A stretch of 64,000 bases of DNA from positions 81,693,001-81,757,000 of the forward strand of contig NC_133167.1 in assembly GCF_040802235.1 (NCBI RefSeq). The letters run 5' to 3'. A program made the position numbers and the translations under genes. The notes below the pieces were generated by a model. That model did not search any database and had not been told where the DNA came from. It saw only the letters and a program-made list of their open reading frames with translations. This stretch comes from Manis javanica. Taxonomy: Eukaryota > Chordata > Mammalia > Pholidota > Manidae. Positions 12,591-23,778 of the stretch are shown one piece after another; positions within the stretch are counted from its first letter, which is position 1; each line of letters begins with the position of its first letter.

Positions 12591-13079
12591 AAAAGCCTCC
12601 ACAGGGATCTGGGTGATGCTGCGGTTGTGGCTGCGTCCACCCCACCGTTTCCTGGACTTGCCATTGGAATGAGGAGGGAGATGTCTAGGCTGGCATGTGC
12701 ATACAGTGAGACAACGAATTTGACCGGATCTGTACTGTTGGAACTCAACCAGGAGTTGGGAGGGGTGCAAGTTGTAGCACTCCAAAATCTTATGACTATA
12801 GACTATCTACGGTTAAAAGAACATATGGGATGTGAACAGATCCCAGAAATGGGCTACCTTAATTTGTCTGATTTTTCTCAGACTGTTCAAGTACAGTTGG
12901 ACAATATCCATCATATCATAGACAAATTTTCACAAATGCCTAGGGTGCCTAAATGGTTTTCTTGGCTTCACTGGAGATGGATGGTAATTATAGATTTGCT
13001 TTGTTTATGTCACCGTATTCCTATTATGTTAATATGTGTGTGCAAATTAGTTAGTAGTTTAAAACCTATACATACTTAA
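12591..13079 (+). pseudogene. ERV env-like transmembrane-subunit frame
   Basis: An open frame runs from the 5' truncation point to a stop at 13,077-13,079. The first usable start in it is GTG at 12,627, giving 150 residues. The middle has a leucine-rich, heptad-like stretch (about residues 35-70) followed by a Cys. Near residue 105 a Trp-rich juxtamembrane segment begins, then a hydrophobic membrane-span-like segment to about residue 140 and a short tail. That order, just upstream of a polypurine tract and U3, fits the C-terminal half of a retroviral TM protein. I see no surface subunit or fusion peptide. The copy is 5'-truncated, so it is annotated as a pseudogene. The exact retroviral genus cannot be named. 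Confidence 0.55.
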
Positions 13080-13697
13080 GGTACTCTACAAGAAGATATG
13101 TCAAAGAAATAATCAATCCTCCCATGTTTTCTTCCATCTGCTACCTCTATAGCTTTTCTTCTTCCTTCTTAATTACAATGCTTAAATAGAATTCGTGCCT
13201 CATATAGAATTTACCGAGTATCATAATTCCTCCAGGTGGTAAAGATACCTCGAGACAAGTGCTGGGCATAGAAGCCACAGGGCATAAATCTGCGAAGAAG
13301 TAAAAAGCTAACCTTTTCAAACAATATGGCATCTCTCTCACTTACCATCTTTACATTTCCCTGTATGGCCCGGAAGATGACTGGTTAGCCAGAGACGGGT
13401 AAGATTCCTCAAGGGAGGAACAACCTAAGACAGGCACAGTCGCAGGGGGGCCATCAGGTGAGAAATTGGGGATCAACAGAGGTGAGGCTCAGAACCTCAT
13501 CCCCCCTGCTTTGAGAGAAATCTGCATCCATGGATGTTTTGCTGCCCTTGTCTAGCTTGGATTAATACTTAGTCCACAGGCACACACTTAATCATCTACA
13601 TTTGCCCTCTTACAGCACTAAACTATGTTTTCTACCTTTATCTTGCATCTACCTACCACTTCAGCATTTTATTAAAAATAAAAATAATAATAATAAT

Positions 13698-14031
13698 AAA
13701 GGGAGAAATGTGGGATCAACATATAAATCAAGTATAAAAATCAAACGAATATTCATATTTGATCTGATTGTTTATAGTTCATAATGCGTGATCAAAACCG
13801 AAAGTTTCTGTGATGAATGCCCTTGTACTGTTCACCATGTAAGAATTTATTCACTATGTAAGAATTAGTTCACCACGTAAGAACTTGTTCGTTATGCTTC
13901 AGAAGATTGGAGACTGATGAGAATTAGGCTTGAGATGGATTAATGATTGTACATTGAGCATTGACCCCCCTATACTGAATTTTATTGTTGTTAACAACCA
14001 TTTGATCAATAAATATGAGAGATGCCCTCTC
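13698..14031 (+). other. polypurine tract plus U3-R of the ERV LTR
   Basis: The purine run aaagggagaaa (13,698-13,708) directly precedes TGTGGG. The LTR part is 323 bp, exactly as long as in copy B (29,638-29,960). AATAAA lies 18 nt before the poly(A) start, which marks the end of R. Confidence 0.8.
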
Positions 14032-14052
14032 AAAAAAAAAAATAGTGATAAA

Positions 14053-16315
14053 GCATAAATGGAATTTCCAGAGATCTCCAACAGCTATAATGTGTTATGA
14101 AAATATCTGTGATTTCTGTTGTTGATAAGGTCACAGACACTCTTAAATACCACTGTGCTACATATATAATTGAAGGAACTGTTAAATTTCAGTTAGTGAT
14201 TAATTATTAAAAAGATGGAATTTTTATGGACCATCTGAATTCCATCCAAGGGCTTTTTATGGCCCATGGACCCTACATTTAAACCTCCCGCCAGTGGAGG
14301 AAGGAAAGGATAGGAACATTAAGGATGTACATCAAATACTCAGAGTAGCCTGAATTAGCAGTGGGTTCATCAGCCCAGATAATAACACTGTTTTGTGCAT
14401 GTTTTCTAGATCCCCACAGCTCCTAGAGCAACAATAAATAGCAGTCAGATGTCAGGAGCGCCTGTTGACTGACTCATGGATGGTCAGTCCCGTCTCAGGG
14501 CTTCCCTGCCTAGTGGATTTCCCTTTTTCCTCCTGCAGATCAGCGGACTCTCCTTAACAGAATGAGCATGTGGTCTCAGCAAGCCACAGGAATAAGAATG
14601 AAACAGTCCCTTATCTCCACTGGTAGGTGGGAAAATTACAATAGCAAAATGGGAATAAAACAAATTAAAAACGTATCAGAGAGAATGTTTCACTTAATAT
14701 AGTTGCAACTTGATGAACTGTTTCTCTTCCTAGTGGAACACTTGAATTTATATGACACTAAATGGCAGGAATAAATCAGAAGCATTGTTCAGTTGGGGGA
14801 GGGAGGTAAATAAACTTGAACAAATCTAAACTGTAAATCAAAACGGCACAGATACCTCTGAAGAAAGACAGCTATTTACTCTCAATGGTTTCATTATGCA
14901 AATTATGTTATTTGTTTTCTCGCCTTACTCAAAACAGTGATGCCAGAATAAAAAGCAAATTGTATTCCTATCAAGTGTCTCATCAATATGACTTAAAATA
15001 TTACAAAATTTACTCTGTACTGGCCTTTTTTATACTACCCATTGATCATTTAATTTCAAAGGTTGATGGGACAACTGCCATATCATCACCAAAGTTTTTT
15101 CTTAATACATAGTCTGTGCTCAAGGAAGTATCATGGAGAATCAGGGCTTACAGTAAGAACAAAATGAAGGTGGTTTTTGTAGTCTTTCTGCCATTTAAAT
15201 AAGCTATTTCTGGTTTTGTACCAGGAAGTTTCAATTTCATATTATGTCTCTATAGTAACAGTGAAAAGCCAAGTACTCCTGAGTTAATGAAAGAGGAAAA
15301 GGAAGCATATTAAAAGAAATTGTTCTCTGGAGCCAGATCTCCTCATGCGGTAACCCGTCTTTTCCAGTTGAGGAGCCCCTTTCGCGTCCATCCCTGTCCT
15401 TCTTGGACGGCCACAATTCTCGGTTTTGTTTCCTCTCTCCTCTGCTCAGACCCTTCTTCATTTTTCTGCCAGGATGCTTTTCCTTCCACATCTCCCTTGT
15501 TTCTAGTCCTCGTTTCTTCCTAGAATAATCCCAAGGAGAACAGCATGAAATAATGACAAATTTAACATAATGAAAACGTGACTTTGTAGTAAGTTAGGAA
15601 TCATCCCTTACTTTAATCCTGGTATAGACAAGCAAACATGGAAAGGATATAAAAATATATGAGAGAAACATTTTGAATTCAGCAAAATCTATTATTGACC
15701 TTTTCCCTTTTAGGATTTGGAAAGACTTAGTGTTTAGCTGTAGACAACCTCAGATTTCAACTATTTAAGAGTCACTTTATGAGTAAAATCTTCCCTCCCA
15801 CTGATATCCATACCCTGGCCCACCAAAAGGCATCTTCTTGGACCAGAAAAAAATGTTTTCTTCGAAATCCAAGCGATATTACTGCTGGCACTGAAGATAA
15901 AAGTAGAGTAGGAGAATAAGGTTTCAGTACTAACGTGAGTGATGGACATGAAAAGACAGTCATGCCATCTTGGTCTCTTTCCTATTCCAGTGGCTGGTGC
16001 ACATGGCATGAGTGGAAGACAATAAGAACAGGAGCGCTGGTCTTCATCCTGCAGCCCGGGGAGAGATTTCTGAGCTAGAATATGACATGACCCAGCCTCA
16101 CTTTAGTAAGATTATCAAAAAGGAGAAATTGGGAGAAAAGAGATATTAAAGAGCAGGAGACAACCTAAGAGAATTACTTCTTTTTGTCTGATATTCATGC
16201 TGCCTTTGGAGTTTCCCAGGTCTTTGTGAATAAGGACTCCGCCATTCAAATCTCTATCTAGTCTACTTCTACATATTGATAACTATCAAAGAATCACTCA
16301 GTTTACAGTGTTAGG
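14053..16315. other. unassigned
   Basis: AT-rich sequence without a recognisable gene. Frames at 14,885-15,112 and 15,237-15,523 carry no known domain. Confidence 0.35.
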
Positions 16316-16430
16316 ACAACTAGTGTAAGCCCTATTTTACAGATTAAGAACTTGAGATCAGGAAGCTTCTTTATTTTGTCCAAGGTCATATAGCCAGTGG
16401 TAAAACTGGGATCAAATTCCAAGTTGACGC
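16316..16430 (+). mobile_element. MIR fragment
   Basis: 'ccctattttacagattaagaac' followed by 'tgtccaaggtcatatagccagtgg' is the conserved 3' half of MIR. Confidence 0.7.
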
Positions 16431-17914
16431 ATATCCAGGGATCTGTCCAACATTTTATGGTCCAAGAAACCGAGCATGTTGCTAAGGCTCAGAGTAGATG
16501 CTTATAAATTTTTGGCATTTGACTAATTTCGGTAATATTTATTAAGACAGTATGTTTGGTTTTTTTTTTTAAATGTTAGGTCTAGGAGATATATCTTAAA
16601 AATACTTCTACATCTTAAAATTCAAAAGGCTTTCTAACAAGAGGAAACCAGATTACTCAGAATATTCAAATTAAATTTAAAAATAAAACCTAATGAACGA
16701 ATTTAAATGATTATCCAAGAAAACTATTAATATGTAACTTTGTCATCTAAGCAAAAGGTTTGTGAAATACGTTAAGGAAATATGTCTATTTTCTTAGTCT
16801 CTAAATTACTTTGGAGGATTTATAGAGAATGAAACACTCTTATTATTCCAAAAGAGAAAAATTTATTTCACATATTCAAGCAGATTCACAAGTAATTTGG
16901 ATTGAATCATTTATTATAGACTTGTTCAACCAGGCAGATTTATCTCTTCTCCCTACACAAAGTCCAATAAAATAAAAGTAAAGGATCAACATATGAATAC
17001 AAATGACATTGGTCCTGAGATAAGAGTAGATGAATGATAGTGACGTGATTTTGGAAGATCAAGTATGGATGGATGAGTGGTGATTAACTTAGCAGAGAAG
17101 GGACGCTGCATCCTTCGACCAGCTCGAGGGGCAGAGGTGGCTGCTAAAGGGGAGCAAGGCCTGTCTTGGTTTAGAGGGCTGGGGCAGTTCAGGAAGCGGG
17201 GCCACCAAGTACTTCTCAGAACAGGGCTGTGGGGTGGGCTGACAACAGAGGACAGGGGAAGTTAACAATCAGTCCCACATGTGTTATCTTCTTCCCAAGC
17301 CCACATGGCAAGCTAGCTGTCCCTCCTGTGCACAGGCAGAAAAACAGGAGATTCACCTCAGAAGAAACAGAATCAAAGAGGCTCTGGGCTCAGGGACACA
17401 GGGACGCTGAGGTTGGGCAGAGTCTCGACTGCACGCAGGGTGACCGAGCTATAACCTACATACTGACGTGGCCCCGGGGTGTTGGCAGTCAGGCACCTAC
17501 GTCTCAGACAGCACAAGCAAGCTGCTTTTGGAGCAACCAGCCATTCCAAGGGAAAGGAACCCAGGAATCGCTAAATGTCCACATAATCACCCGGGGAGGC
17601 TCAACAGCTGACACACACAGACACGTGTGGTGCTTCCAGTTTGCTTTTTCAAATTTCATTCATAAATAGAAAGACCAGCAAGGATCATCAAACATGGTGG
17701 TAAGGCTTTAAAATGAAGGACAAAATTAAAAGAGAAAAAAAATGGCAGGGCAGAGGGAAATCTGAGGAAAGAGAGATGAGTATATATAGAGGTCAAAGGA
17801 AAACTTCAAAAAGTTTACAGTAAGTAACCTGAAAGCAAGGAGGAAAAAATTCACACCCATGAATTAGAAGAGATTGCTATAGTAAAAATTTTTTTCAGAA
17901 AATAAAAATATCTA
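16431..17914. other. unassigned
   Basis: No gene supported. The 146-aa frame at 17,229-17,669 lies in a GC-richer patch but has no recognisable domain, start context or splice-site framework. Confidence 0.35.
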
Positions 17915-18152
17915 TCTCCTTCAAATTTCTCTTCAAATGTAACATTCTCAGTGAGGCCTGCCCTGAGGTTTGTTTTGTTTTTGAATGTAGTGCTACCTAC
18001 CTCTCTTGGTACTTACAATCCCCATCTACCTTCAGCCATTAGATAATACAGTCCTCAAGAGAAGGGATTTGTGCCATATTCCAGCACCTAAAACAATCCC
18101 TGGCATAGCATAGTAACTCAGTAAGTGTTGGTGAGAGAATGAGTGAATGAGG
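17915..18152 (+). mobile_element. L2 3' end fragment
   Basis: 'acattctcagtgaggcctgccctgag', 'gagaagggatttgtgccatattcc' and 'ctggcatagcatagtaactcagtaagtg' are the L2 3' landmarks in the right order. Confidence 0.75.
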
Positions 18153-19330
18153 AAAAAGTCCTTTGAAAATAAAAATATAATGGCAAATATAAAGATTGAA
18201 TAGGTTGAAAAATAAAATTGAGGAATTTACCCAGAAAATAGAATACACTGACCAAGAGTAGTAAAAAAAAAAAACAAAAAAGGAGAAAAAATATGGAAGA
18301 CATAATACAAGAGTGTTTTTCAGAATGAGGATGTACATTCCCAGATTTAAATGACCCACTTAGGGCCCACAAAAATAAATGTGAAGGACTCACGCCACAG
18401 TGCATCACTGCGAAACCTCAGAGTATCACAGAGAAAGAGCAGATCCCAGGAGCTTCAGAGAAAAAGAAGAATCACATATGAAAATTAGGATCCAAGAATG
18501 ATGAGACTTCTCAGCAGCACCACTGGAAACAGAAGACCGTGGACAAGTACCTGTGAATTTCAGAGAGAAAATGATTTTCAATTCAAAATTCAGTATCGTG
18601 CAAAACTGTTAATCAAATGTGACAATACATAATTTCAGACATTCAGTTTCCCCCAAAATATAATTTCTTTTGACTCCTTTCTCAGGGAGCTATTGGGCAA
18701 AATGTTTCACCAAAACCCCATGTAATCTAAGAAAGAGTAATCAAGAAATTCAGTAATCCTAAAAGAAACAAGGAGAAGGACAGAATTCCCAGGAACAATG
18801 AAGGGAGGTGTCCAGGACAACGGGTGTGCAGCAGGCTTAGACTGTAACCAGTTAAGATTAGTGCAGCTGGATGCAGGGTTCTAGGAGGCATTTTATATGA
18901 ACCTGACCATGTGGAGAAGACTTTTATAGTTCTTCTGCAAAGCATGTGGCTGATGTAGTCATAGGTAAAAAGAAACATATGAAAACTCATTAAAATAAGA
19001 ACATTTAACTCCAGGAAAAAACAAAAATACTTGTGGTAAAAAGGAAATGTAATATACCACAGTACAGGGCTCTGCTATAACCAACAGTCATGATAATAAA
19101 AATCCTAAACATTAATTGAAATAGAAATGATGACATAAATGTACTAGGAGGATGGAGAGAATGATAATGTGGGGGAGGGAGGAGGGCAGGGAGGGAGGAG
19201 GGCACAGATGACATTAGAAAACAAAATCAGCATAAGAACTCAACGAATAATACCTAAAGTTGAAAATCAAGAATTCACAGTATAAGTATCTTACTTGGAT
19301 ATGTAGAGGCACCACTAGAAGAAACGACTA
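18153..19330 (+). mobile_element. HAL1/L1M-type relic
   Basis: The A-rich plus strand contains 'agcagcaccactggaaacagaagaccgtgg', 'gagagaaaatgattttcaattcaaaattc', 'aactgttaatcaaatgtgacaata' and 'ctttctcagggagctattggg', the landmark order of the ORF1-to-3' UTR region of half-L1 (HAL1) and related old L1s. It is heavily decayed, with no coding capacity. The G-rich 19,170-19,200 stretch fits a 3' UTR. Confidence 0.65.
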
Positions 19331-21300
19331 ACAAGTTGGAAGTGGCTGCCTGCCTCTCAGAGGTGAAAAACTGCGTTTGGGAGGGTGGGCTGAGGGGATG
19401 CTGGCTGTCGCTGGGAAAGGCCAGCATCTCCTGTGTGCCATCTTCTGACCCCCAATCAGCCTAGTTAAAAAGGGCCTTGGGTCTGGGGCACTTCCTCACC
19501 AAGAGGTACAGAGCCCACACAGCCCCCTACTGTGGCTGACGTTGCTCTGACTCTTCTCTGTGTGAGTGAAGCATTGTTCCACCCAGTGCTTGACTGTACC
19601 CTGCTTTCCTTGACAGCTGATAACACGTGGGCAGAGGTGTTTGGGGTCCTGGGATCAGTAACTGCACCCCAGGACTCCACTGCTTTGGGACTGGTGACCA
19701 TCACACAGGGCTCCACACAGCATTTGTATTATAAGTTTGACTTTCTAAATTAAATACAATTACTATTTTAATACACATAAAAATTGATTGTATTATTTCA
19801 AGTAGTAGCACTCTAAATAGTACTGGTATAAACTCTTCTGATGTTGAAATTACAATCAGCATGCACATTAGTTTCCATAACGCAAATGATGCCCAGTTTG
19901 TTTACCATTGTTAACCAACAACGTATTTGGCTTACAATGGAGAAAAGCAGGATTTCTGATTATGCAGTTTCAACACATTAAAGCTTTTTTGTGGGTACAT
20001 TTTCCAAATCCATCCATAAAAGAACGTGGCAAAACTGATTTAGCTGGTAACAGGTGGGTAAAAAGTAAAACACAAGACAGTTTTTAAATAAGCACTCTTT
20101 GTGCATATGTTTTCAGATGGGATACAAAACAAGATATATATACTCAGAAGAAGAGCATGGGTTCAGGAAGTTTGAATTGGAATCTGGTGATTAATTGGAT
20201 ATAGGAAATGCGACGTCAAGGAGGAACACTTTTGTTTTACCTGAATAACAACAGAGAGGGTGGTGATGTCCTTCCCTGAGAGAAGGAACAGGGGAGAAAG
20301 AACAAGTTTGAGGGGAAGCGGAAAGTCCTCTTTTGAACACGGACTGAGGTTTCGGTGACTAAGCGGAGTTAGGGTCAGAGCTCAGGAGAAAGAGCGTGAC
20401 GGACACCAGAGCTTAAGGACACCAGAGCTTAAGAACCTTCCGCACGAGGGTGGCTCGGGAGCCTGGGTACTTGAGAGGCGGGCAAGAGCAAGGAGAGTGG
20501 GCAGAGTCCGAAGAGAGAGGCTAAGGCAGAATGTGGAGGGATAACAACATTTCAAGGATGAAAGGGGAACCTGAAAAAAGAAAGAGTGGGAGTGGGAGGA
20601 GTCAGAAAGAGAAAAGGGATACCAGCGGAGGACGACCGGCCTGACAGCAGCCAAAGTGGAGTAAAATTTAGGAAAGAGTGTAGGTGATTGACGTCTGCAG
20701 GGGGATGACGAGTCCACGGGGTCAGAGAAGGTCATTAGTGATCTTGGTGAGAGGGATTTGGTGGATGTGTGGGAAAGGAAGTCCTTTGCACTAGGCTGGT
20801 GAGAGAATGGAGAAGAGAATATGGCCACAAGAACATGGATGACTCGACCAGCAGGAAGGAGAAGACGCTGAAGGACCTGGGGCAGCTGCTGGAAGAAAAC
20901 CATTAACCTTAAACAGAACCTTAAACCCTCATCTGCTTGCCTAGGCACCTGAATCCTTGCCTACCCTCTCCCTAACCTACTTTTCAGAAAAACAGGTCTT
21001 GTTTTCAGAAATTCCAGATGCTGTCCAGTGTCCTCACCAAACCAAAAAGACCACCCAAAGCTAGTACTGGTCAGATGCCCAACTTCTAGTCTTGTCACTG
21101 TGAGCAACTCCTTTCCATGTGGGTCTCATTTACACACTGCCCACCTCCCACCGACACCAGCTGGGAGCTCATCCCACCACAGCTGAGCCCGTGAGTCCAA
21201 CTAGCTGAGGAGCTCCATGACGCCCCCTTGCCCATGCAGCCCTCGGTCCTCACTGGCCACGGAGCCGCCCCATACCTCGGAACCACTTACAGTAACAAGA
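19331..21300. other. unassigned
   Basis: A purine-rich plus strand at 20,250-20,900 leaves a 188-aa Ser/Leu/Pro-rich minus frame (20,382-20,948) that I regard as a composition artefact. It includes a 16-bp tandem duplication, gacaccagagcttaag, at 20,402-20,433. No named repeat. Confidence 0.35.
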
Positions 21301-21301
21301 G

Positions 21302-21515
21302 TATCATGATTTAGGGCTAATTAGATGCCAGAAACCATGCTAAGTACTTCATAGACATTATCTGATTTCATTCTCCCAACTGTTTTGTTATCCCTTTCAT
21401 TTCCAAATGAGCAAATTGATGCTAAAAAGAAATTAAGAAACTTGCCTATATTCACATTTAATAAGTGGTGGGTCCAGGGTTTGAATTTAGGTTTCTCTCA
21501 CTCCGGGGCCACACC
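21302..21515 (+). mobile_element. MIR
   Basis: 'agatgccagaaaccatgctaagtacttcatagacattatctgatttcattctccc' through 'gtttgaatttaggtttctctcactcc' covers most of the MIR core and 3' part. Confidence 0.8.
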
Positions 21516-21649
21516 TATGATACCATGAAGCAGAACAGACCACATGGATGCATTTATCTTCCACGAAAACCAGGCCTCTTGGAGCGAAAGGATTACGGCC
21601 TGTGGTTCCAGATCATCACCATGTAATAGTCGCCCCCCCCCTTACAAGC

Positions 21650-21990
21650 CAATGGGCCATTGAAGCATAAAACAAAGAGCCTTGCCCTCAAGACTTTTAA
21701 ATCTAGCTAAGGTATCAAACCAAGAGATTTGAAAATGCAATAAGCTATATAAAGTAGGCATATGATTAGGGGTCAAATGACTAGTACAGATTAGAAATGC
21801 TGTTAGGAAAGTAAAAGGAAGAACAAATTCAATCAAGTTTGGGAGGATTAGAAAATGCTTCAGAGGAAGACCTAGGCTAGACCTTGAAAAATGGCTCCAA
21901 TTTTAACAGGAAGGGAGGAGGATATGAAACCAATCAGCAGATATGAAATCGGGACTGAAATGTTAGTGACGGCAAACACAGGAAATGAGC
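21650..21990 (-). mobile_element. possible L2-like fragment
   Basis: 'agagccttgccctcaagacttttaaatctag' and 'tgcttcagaggaagacctaggctagaccttgaa' follow the order of an inverted L2 3' region, with strong decay. Confidence 0.45.
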
Positions 21991-23776
21991 AAGTCACTGC
22001 TATCTGATCCGGGCAGAGCCAGCTTTTCTTAGCACGGGGAACACCTATCCCCAAAGTGGGGAGTTTATCCTTCTCAGGCTCCGTGAAGGACTTCCCACCC
22101 CACGATGGTTTTATTTTCTTCAGAGTTAATAAACGGCTTTCATTTTTGTGGGATGCCGCCCCATCTTACCATTACACAAACCCCAATTCAAGTTATTTCA
22201 GGATGTTGATTTCTCATATTTCCTGATATGACTCATGCGGTGGCAGCTTGAATAGGCTCGAAACCTCTAATTGAGGCAGCAAAAAAATAGTGAATTAATC
22301 CTTTTGTATCTGTATTGCTTCCAATTTTATGGAAGAATGAAATGCAGGTAGTTGTATTTATATATGTTATGAGCCAGATCAGCTCATTAGATTTTCAGGG
22401 AGTTGAAGCAAACTAAAAGACCATTTTTAAAAAAATTTTAACTGATTAATTCATCAAAACCCCCACTTTGATAAATGAACAGAGGATTTCAGAATATTGT
22501 CTTATAAATGAAACTCTCTCTCTTTGGAGGGAGGCATTATTATACTCCTGGTTATTATACATAAGAGTAATAACTACTGTATTTATTTAAGAAATGATGA
22601 TTAAATAATGAGGTGGTATCTTTGTTTCAGTTTTCGTTTTCCCAGTTTAGTGAAAATGAGGCACAGGAAAATATCTGACTAAACTTGAGAGCAAAGAATT
22701 CAGAAACAATGCAGGGAATGATCCTGTTTGATATTTACAAGATGCTTATGTTCTCAATCATCCTCTCAATCCCATTCTTGGTGTTGGTGATTAAGTTAAT
22801 GACCACATGTAAGAACACCCAGCACTACCTTCAGTGTTGTACAGACCTTTGAATGTACAGCTTTGGGTTTTTAAAGAGGGTATGATTTTTGACTATCTGG
22901 GAATCTCAGTGCATGATTAGTTAGATTCAGCAATCATCACCTGCGTATAATGTCACAATAAGCTCTCCTCCATTTACAGTCAAACGTCCACTGTTATTTG
23001 CCAGGTATCGAATACTTATGTGTTTAAACACAGTGAACAAATTTTGTGCCTGGAAAATAATGGACTGGATTTTAGTTCATTTTGGGGGAAAAAAAAGACA
23101 GAACAGAAAGGCCATGTGGAGTAGAAGTTGTTCTAAATATATGGCATTGAAAAGATTGTGTTTTTGCTTTGAATCCATATTCATGTCAATGTCTTCCACA
23201 GAACACCATGAGGCTTTAGTAAGTGACTGTTGGATTGTTTTTGCAATGGAAACACTAAACTGGATGACTCTTGTCAATCAAGGCATTGCTGTGTAGCCAG
23301 GTTTCCAACCATGGCCAGATTTGTTTCTCTGTCACAGGTTTACAGGAGACGCTTGCAGGTATCTGTTTGGGTAGAATCACATGCATAGATGTTTTAATGT
23401 TTTGACAAAAGTAAGAACATGTTTGTTTCTTTTGTCTGCTTGTTTGTGGTATGACTGGTTGGAGAAGATCAGAGAAATAGCATAGCTGACAGAGGAGAGT
23501 AAGGAACTTCCCACTCTCCTCTTTGTGTGGCCTGTGTGGAGGGAAGGATGATGGTGACATGCTGAAGAGCCTGACTTCACGAAGGCCAAGTCAGACCCTG
23601 ACCCCAACTACTGATGCCACAAGGCCTAAACAACAAAGCCCGTCATGGGGTGCGGCACCGGAAGAACTGTGTTTCAGGGACACTGTGCAGTGCATCCACA
23701 GCAGAAACACTGACATTTTCAGGGAGGGTACTGCTAGCAAAAGCAAGTGAGATCCAAATGAGAAGGCAGGACTAGA
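21991..23776. other. unassigned
   Basis: AT-rich with no gene evidence. Short frames at 23,018-23,296 and 23,255-23,607 overlap on opposite strands and show no domain. Confidence 0.35.
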
Positions 23777-23778
23777 TA

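Larger units (their letters stand above)
12586..14037 (+). mobile_element. L1-mobilised ERV env-LTR retrocopy (copy A)
   Basis: This insert contains, in order, an env-like reading frame ending at 13,079, about 600 bp of non-coding sequence, a polypurine tract at 13,698-13,708, an LTR 5' part starting TGTGGG at 13,709, an AATAAA at 14,008-14,013 and a poly(A) run from 14,032. It stops where a retroviral mRNA would be polyadenylated, not at an LTR CA end. It is flanked by perfect copies of aaaaatagtgataaa (12,571-12,585 and 14,038-14,052), and the cut strand reads TTTTT/AAATT. An RNA end plus a 15-bp duplication indicates L1-mediated retrotransposition, not integrase. The 5' end is truncated compared with copy B. 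Confidence 0.88.

Noticed and set aside
13680..13697. AATAA tandem tract as a CRISPR or satellite
   Set aside because: It is a short simple repeat inside the ERV retrocopy, present in both copies next to the polypurine tract.
17229..17669. 146-aa plus-strand frame
   Set aside because: No domain or start context. It ends in AT-rich sequence next to an L2 relic.
20382..20948. 188-aa minus-strand frame
   Set aside because: It is a low-complexity Ser/Leu/Pro frame opposite a purine-rich strand, with no domain, and it includes a 16-bp tandem duplication. It is best explained by composition.
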